Source of the DNA: HGM11525 sp036307445
GTDB lineage: Bacteria; Bacillota; Clostridia; UBA1381
Reading direction: 5' to 3'
DNA length: 64,000 nucleotides
Assembly: GCA_036307445.1 (NCBI GenBank)
Contig: JAXJXP010000045.1
Coordinates: 62,001-126,000, forward strand
Position 1 is the first letter of the stretch; each line of letters begins with the position of its first letter. Position numbers and translations under genes: made by a program. This document shows positions 59,658-64,000 of the stretch, piece after piece. The notes under the pieces are model-generated. The model worked only from the letters and a program-made list of their open reading frames with translations, was not told the origin of the DNA and made no database searches.

Positions 59658-60575
59658 TTGAGGATACTGTTTATGGGAACACCGAATATTGCGGCCGGAT
59701 GTATGGAAAAGCTGATAGACGAGGGCTTCAATATTGTCGGGGCAGTAACGAGAGTGGATAAACCTAAGGGCAGAGGACATAAAATGGTTCCCACTGAGGT
59801 TAAACAAGCTGCCTTAAATCACAATATACCTGTCTTTCAGCCTGAAACCTTGAAAAACGGAGAGCTTAAGATAGTTCTTGGTGAGCTTAAGCCCGATATT
59901 ATAGTTGTTGTGGCATACGGCAGAATTTTGCCGGAATACGTGCTTGGCTATCCCAAGTACGGCTGCATCAATATGCACGCTTCAAAGCTTCCTAAATACC
60001 GTGGTGCAGCACCTATTCAAAGAGCGGTAATTGACGGCGAAGAGGAAACTGCTGCAACGGTTATGCTTATGGACGAGGGACTTGACACGGGAGATATCCT
60101 TGTTGAAAAGATTTTAAAAATTGGCAAAGAGGAAACATCGGGAGAGCTTTTTGACCGTATGACTATAGCAGGCGGTGAGGTTTTGTGCGAGGCTTTGAGG
60201 AACATTGAAACAATTACACCTAAAAAGCAGGAGGGCGAGCCGCTTTATGCGCATATGATAACAAAGGAAGAGGCGCATATTAACTGGTCGGAAAACAATC
60301 TTAGAATATGCAATCTCATTCGTGGAATGAATCCTTATCCGCTTGCTTATACTTATTATAAGGACGAGGCTGTCAAAATCATAAAAGCATTACCGGTAGG
60401 TCTTGATAAGGGAGCAGTTGGTGAGATTGTAAGTGTTAGTGATGACGGCATTCTTGTTAAAGCTATTGAGGGCGGGGTTCTTATTAAAGAAGTTCGTTTT
60501 CCGGGCAAAAAGACAATGGCGGTATCTGATTATATTAGGGGAAATAATATCGAAGAAGGTACAATTTTAAAATAA
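59658..60575 (+). CDS. fmt: methionyl-tRNA formyltransferase
   Basis: A 305-residue enzyme transferring formyl from 10-formyl-THF to Met-tRNA. Motifs are MRILFMGTPNIAAG, MHASKLPKYRGAAPIQRA and DEGLDTGDIL, then the C-terminal OB-fold tRNA-binding domain. The start is TTG 59658 with GAGG upstream. Its formyl donor can be supplied by fhs at 34.7 kb. Confidence 0.96.
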   Translation: MRILFMGTPNIAAGCMEKLIDEGFNIVGAVTRVDKPKGRGHKMVPTEVKQAALNHNIPVFQPETLKNGELKIVLGELKPDIIVVVAYGRILPEYVLGYPKYGCINMHASKLPKYRGAAPIQRAVIDGEEETAATVMLMDEGLDTGDILVEKILKIGKEETSGELFDRMTIAGGEVLCEALRNIETITPKKQEGEPLYAHMITKEEAHINWSENNLRICNLIRGMNPYPLAYTYYKDEAVKIIKALPVGLDKGAVGEIVSVSDDGILVKAIEGGVLIKEVRFPGKKTMAVSDYIRGNNIEEGTILK

Positions 60576-60587
60576 GGAGAAATTACT

Positions 60588-61280
60588 ATGCCATTTTTTT
60601 ATTATTATGACCCAACCTATGTACTTGTATTGATTGCATTTGCACTTTCTATGTTTGCATCTTTTGGAGTTAATGCAACATTTTCAAAATACAAAGAGGT
60701 GAGAAGCGGACGTGGAATTACAGGTAGCGAGGCTGCACGGAAGATTCTTGACGGAAACGGACTGTATAATGTGAGAGTTGAGCATATTTCAGGAAACCTG
60801 AATGACCATTTTGACCCCAGGGCAAATGTTATAAGACTTTCTGATGCAACATATAATGACAGCTCGGTTGCGGCGATTGGTGTTGCTGCACACGAGGCGG
60901 GACACGCAGTCCAGCACGCTACCGACTATGTGCCGATAAAACTCAGAAATTCGATAGTGCCTGTGGTAAATATAAGCACAAGCTTATCAATGCCATTGTT
61001 CCTTATAGGACTGCTGCTTGGGTATGCAGGACTAACTATGCTTGGAATTATTTTGTTTTCAGCATCGCTTTTATTTCAGCTTGTTACATTGCCTGTTGAG
61101 TTTAACGCATCAAACAGAGCTATCAAAATCCTTGATACGAGCGGTATGCTTGATGACGGAGAACTAAAAGGTGCTAAAAAGGTACTAAGAGCGGCCGGTA
61201 TGACTTATGTTGCTGCGGCTGCGGCATCTGCATTGCAGCTATTAAGACTATTTATTATTGCAAACAGACGGAGAGATTAA
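60588..61280 (+). CDS. yugP: YugP-family membrane zinc metallopeptidase
   Basis: A 230-residue membrane protein of the Zn_peptidase_2 family. An N-terminal helix (about 10-30) is followed by a cytoplasmic domain with the zinc motif HEAGH at 102-106, and two to three further helices (about 130-150, 152-170, 208-225). The substrate is unknown. Its place between fmt and rsmB is conserved in many Firmicutes. AAGGAG precedes ATG 60588, and rsmB starts at the base after its stop. Confidence 0.92.
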   Translation: MPFFYYYDPTYVLVLIAFALSMFASFGVNATFSKYKEVRSGRGITGSEAARKILDGNGLYNVRVEHISGNLNDHFDPRANVIRLSDATYNDSSVAAIGVAAHEAGHAVQHATDYVPIKLRNSIVPVVNISTSLSMPLFLIGLLLGYAGLTMLGIILFSASLLFQLVTLPVEFNASNRAIKILDTSGMLDDGELKGAKKVLRAAGMTYVAAAAASALQLLRLFIIANRRRD

Positions 61281-62564
61281 ATGAAAAGTTCAAGGGAAGC
61301 TGCTCTTGCAGTACTCTATGAAATTGAATATAACGACGGTTATTCTAATATCGTATTGAAGAATGTGCTAAATGAAACTAACCTCGACAGCAGGGACAGA
61401 GCGTTTGTATCTGCTATTGTTTACGGCGTTATAACGAAAAAAAGAATGCTTGACTATATGATAGAAAAGCTTTCTAAAATTAAGCTTAAAAAGATATCAA
61501 AGTATATTCTTCTAATACTGAGAATGGGCCTTTATCAGCTTAAATTTATGGATAAAATACCCGATAGCGCTGCTGTTAATGAGAGCGTACGTCTGGCAAG
61601 ACGATATGGTCATAGCGCATCGGCGGGGTATGTAAACGGAATATTAAGAACTGCTGCAAAAACTGACTTTTCTGTTCCGGATAATATTGCGGTTAGAGAA
61701 TCTTTTGCAGACGAATGTGCAAAAAAGCTGTCTATGGATTATAAAGAAAGGGCAGAAGGAATAATGTCTGCACTTAATAAAGAACCTAAAATGACAGTTC
61801 GGACAAATTTGCTAAAAACAACAACTGATGAATTAAAAAAGCTGCTCGATGCAGAAAATTGTTCCTATTCTAATGTTGGTTTATATGTAAAGAAGCTTGA
61901 TACTTCATCAAGTAAGGAATATGAAAAGGGACTATTTACCGTTCAGGATGTATCCCCGATGGTTGCGTGCGAAGTTTTGGCACCTAAAAAGGGTCAGACG
62001 GTAATCGACCTTTGTGCCGCACCGGGCGGCAAAACTACTTATCTTGCAGAGCTTATGCAAAATGAGGGCAGAATTTTTGCCTTTGACATACATCCACACA
62101 GGGTGGAGCTTGTTATAAAAAATGCCAAAAGACTTGGTATTGATATAATAGATGCCAAGGTCTCGGATGCCACGGAGTTTGACAATAATCTTGAAAACAC
62201 TGCCGACAGAGTTTTGGCAGATGTACCTTGCTCGGGAATTGGTATTGCAAGAAGAAAACCGGAACTTAAATATAAGACTGATTTTGGCGGGTTGCCTGAA
62301 ATACAGCTGGCAATACTTAAAAACGGAGCAAGATATTTAAAGGTAGGTGGAGAGCTGGTATATTCTACCTGTACTCTTTATCGTGATGAAAATGAGAGGA
62401 TAATTGAAAGATTTTTAAAGGAAAATGACGGATTTGAATTGGTAAGCTTTCAGGAGCTGTTGCCTGACGGATTTGAAGAGGATAAACAAGGCATTATGAC
62501 GGTATTACCTGATAGAACCGACTGCGACGGGTTTTTTGTCGCGAAAATTAGAAGGTGTATGTAA
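61281..62564 (+). CDS. rsmB: 16S rRNA (cytosine-967-C5)-methyltransferase
   Basis: A 427-residue protein with an N-terminal NusB-like RNA-binding domain (about 1-130) and a C-terminal SAM methyltransferase domain. Catalytic motifs are VIDLCAAPGGKTTYLAELM, DVPCSGIGIARRKPE and VYSTCTLYRDENE, where the two cysteines act on cytosine C5. Its TAA overlaps the ATG of rlmN. There is no gap to yugP. Confidence 0.95.
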   Translation: MKSSREAALAVLYEIEYNDGYSNIVLKNVLNETNLDSRDRAFVSAIVYGVITKKRMLDYMIEKLSKIKLKKISKYILLILRMGLYQLKFMDKIPDSAAVNESVRLARRYGHSASAGYVNGILRTAAKTDFSVPDNIAVRESFADECAKKLSMDYKERAEGIMSALNKEPKMTVRTNLLKTTTDELKKLLDAENCSYSNVGLYVKKLDTSSSKEYEKGLFTVQDVSPMVACEVLAPKKGQTVIDLCAAPGGKTTYLAELMQNEGRIFAFDIHPHRVELVIKNAKRLGIDIIDAKVSDATEFDNNLENTADRVLADVPCSGIGIARRKPELKYKTDFGGLPEIQLAILKNGARYLKVGGELVYSTCTLYRDENERIIERFLKENDGFELVSFQELLPDGFEEDKQGIMTVLPDRTDCDGFFVAKIRRCM

Positions 62565-63592
62565 TGATTGATTTAAAGGATTTGTCATATGAAGAGCTAC
62601 AAGAGCTTGTGACTGAAATTGGTGAGCCAAAGTTCAGAGCAAAGCAGATTTTTGCGTGGCTTTTACGAGGCGTTACAAGCTTTGACGAAATGACCGATAT
62701 TTCAAAGAAAACTCGTGAAAAGCTTGCTGAAATATCCTTTGTTTCTACCTTGAAAATTCGTGAAAAGTTTGTATCAAAGATAGATAAGACAACAAAATAC
62801 CTATTTGAGCTTGAGGACGGAAACTGCATAGAAAGTGTTGTGATGTATTATAAGCACGGCATTTCGATATGTATTTCCTCGCAGGTTGGGTGCAGGATGG
62901 GATGTGCGTTTTGTGCATCCACGATAGGCGGTCTTTATCGCTCGCTGACAGCGGGGGAAATAATCAATCAGGTTATATTTGCCCAGAAGGATATAGGGGA
63001 AAGAATAAGCAATATCGTAATGATGGGAATTGGCGAGCCGCTTGATAATTATGATAATGTAATAAAGTTTCTCCATAATGTGAATAATGAGGCTGGACTT
63101 AATATCGGATATCGTCATATTTCATTATCAACCTGCGGTGTTGTTGATAGAATTTATGACTTGGCGAAAGAAAAGCTTCCTATAACATTATCGGTTTCTC
63201 TTCATGCACCGAATGATGAGATAAGAAATTCAATTATGCCAATTAACCACAAGTATAATATTGAGGAGCTTATAAAGGCTTGCCGTGATTATATTCATAC
63301 AACAACAAGAAGAATCAGTTTTGAGTATTCACTTATTTCTGGTGTAAATGATTCAAAGGAGAATGCAAAAGAGCTTGCAAGGCTGTTAAAAGGAATGCTG
63401 TGCCACGTTAATCTGATACCCGTAAACAAGGTAAAGGAGCGAGGCTTTGAAAAGGGTACTAAGGCCCAGATAGAGATGTTTATGAATACACTTATATCGT
63501 TAGGAATAAATGCAACGATAAGACGTGAGCTTGGAAGTGATATAAGTGCTTCTTGCGGACAACTGCGAAAAAAAATTATAGACGGGGAATAG
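62564..63592 (+). CDS. rlmN: dual-specificity 23S rRNA/tRNA adenine-C2 methyltransferase
   Basis: A 342-residue radical SAM enzyme making m2A2503 in 23S rRNA and m2A37 in some tRNAs. The [4Fe-4S] motif is Cys-x3-Cys-x2-Cys in SSQVGCRMGCAFCAST, with MMGIGEPLDNYDNV and the C-terminal cysteine in SDISASCGQLR. ATG 62564 is used because GAAGGTG precedes it and it overlaps the rsmB stop. A Cfr-type enzyme is less likely because the gene sits in the housekeeping rsmB-rlmN-stp order. Confidence 0.95.
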   Translation: MIDLKDLSYEELQELVTEIGEPKFRAKQIFAWLLRGVTSFDEMTDISKKTREKLAEISFVSTLKIREKFVSKIDKTTKYLFELEDGNCIESVVMYYKHGISICISSQVGCRMGCAFCASTIGGLYRSLTAGEIINQVIFAQKDIGERISNIVMMGIGEPLDNYDNVIKFLHNVNNEAGLNIGYRHISLSTCGVVDRIYDLAKEKLPITLSVSLHAPNDEIRNSIMPINHKYNIEELIKACRDYIHTTTRRISFEYSLISGVNDSKENAKELARLLKGMLCHVNLIPVNKVKERGFEKGTKAQIEMFMNTLISLGINATIRRELGSDISASCGQLRKKIIDGE

Positions 63593-63626
63593 AGGTATTT
63601 TATTCTAAAAGCGAGGTGATTGAAAA

Positions 63627-64000
63627 ATGAGAATAGGCGCAATGACCGATATAGGTCGGTACAGAAAGCTTAACGAAGACAGCTATTTTATATATCGTAA
63701 TGAGCTTTTAGTTGGCGGCATGGTTGCCGACGGAATGGGCGGACATAATGCTGGTGAGATTGCATCTAAAATGGCGGCAGAGCTTATTAAGTCAGGAATT
63801 ATGGATGGATTTTATCCCGATATGGATTATATGGAGTTTTCTGAGCTTGTAAGACGTGTGTTTCAAGAAGTTAACGAAGAAATATACCGTATGAGCAAGG
63901 TTAGTCGCAACAATACAGGTATGGGAACAACTGCTACTGCTGCGTTTGTGTATAGAGGAAAGCTTATTACTGTGAATGTTGGCGACAGCCGTGTTTATGC
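63627..64000 (+). CDS. stp: PP2C-type serine/threonine phosphatase (Stp/PrpC), cut by the window edge
   Basis: About 124 N-terminal residues are visible, beginning at ATG 63627 with GAGGTGAT upstream. PP2C motifs are DIGRYRKLNEDSYFI, VADGMGGHNAGEIAS, GTTATAAFVYRG and NVGDSRVYA, with the metal-binding aspartates in place. In Firmicutes this phosphatase reverses phosphorylation by the PASTA kinase PrkC, normally the next gene, which would be outside the window. Confidence 0.93.
   Translation, partial: MRIGAMTDIGRYRKLNEDSYFIYRNELLVGGMVADGMGGHNAGEIASKMAAELIKSGIMDGFYPDMDYMEFSELVRRVFQEVNEEIYRMSKVSRNNTGMGTTATAAFVYRGKLITVNVGDSRVY

Noticed and set aside
1..64000. Mobile elements, prophage, CRISPR arrays or defence systems
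   Set aside because: No transposase, integrase, phage structural gene, regularly spaced repeat or defence-type nuclease was found; nearly all of the sequence is assigned to core genes.

Overview
The window looks like a chromosomal core segment of a low-GC, spore-forming Firmicute of class Clostridia. The evidence is PolC-type DNA polymerase III, the spore protease GPR, GerMN domains, RemA, the c-di-AMP cyclase pair cdaA-cdaR, the gene orders yloU-yloV-recG-rsmD-coaD and yicC-remA-gmk-rpoZ-priA-def-fmt-rsmB-rlmN-stp, strong Shine-Dalgarno (SD) sites, frequent TTG starts and clear sigma-A-type promoters. I see no prophage, insertion sequence, CRISPR array or defence island. No gene-free stretch exceeds about 200 bases; the longest gaps hold promoters and terminators.

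Layout. 1-3.4 kb (minus): a secreted stalk/cohesin-like protein, a family 2 glycosyltransferase, thioredoxin reductase and a cut amidohydrolase. 3.5-9.9 kb (plus): cdaA-cdaR and hslO, then rpmH-rnpA-yidD-yidC-jag-yebC. 9.9-12.8 kb: polysaccharide deacetylase, a D,D-carboxypeptidase and gpr. 12.9-17.0 kb: an M16 peptidase pair, a ZIP metal transporter and an rRNA methyltransferase. 17.1-24.5 kb: one long operon, aroB-lspA-rluD-ddl-murI-DUF1934-ctpA-dac, mainly cell-wall precursor supply and envelope maturation. 24.5-28.4 kb: a small unknown gene, uraA-upp and malQ. 28.5-34.2 kb: yloU-fakA-recG and rsmD-coaD plus a coiled-coil protein. 34.3-38.0 kb: thioesterase-fhs-tsaE-tsaB-rpiB. 38.0-42.8 kb: a tailed D,D-carboxypeptidase divergent from a response regulator/histidine kinase/GerMN operon. 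42.8-48.7 kb (minus): typA-polC. 48.9-54.4 kb: a histidine-free HPr-like protein, then a minus-strand tadA-small protein-GT51 operon and purL. 54.6-64 kb: tRNA-Gly and the yicC-to-stp operon, cut at the right edge.

Most genes serve translation, ribosome and tRNA maturation, protein export and peptidoglycan metabolism. Three low-molecular-weight D,D-carboxypeptidases, a monofunctional glycosyltransferase, Ddl, MurI and two regulatory systems touching the envelope (c-di-AMP and a two-component system) make wall homeostasis the recurring theme.

I did not find a clearly new multi-gene system. The observations most worth checking are the two-component/GerMN operon facing a tailed carboxypeptidase, the HPr-like protein without histidine, two unannotated small proteins, and RNA structures that overlap ribosome-binding sites.
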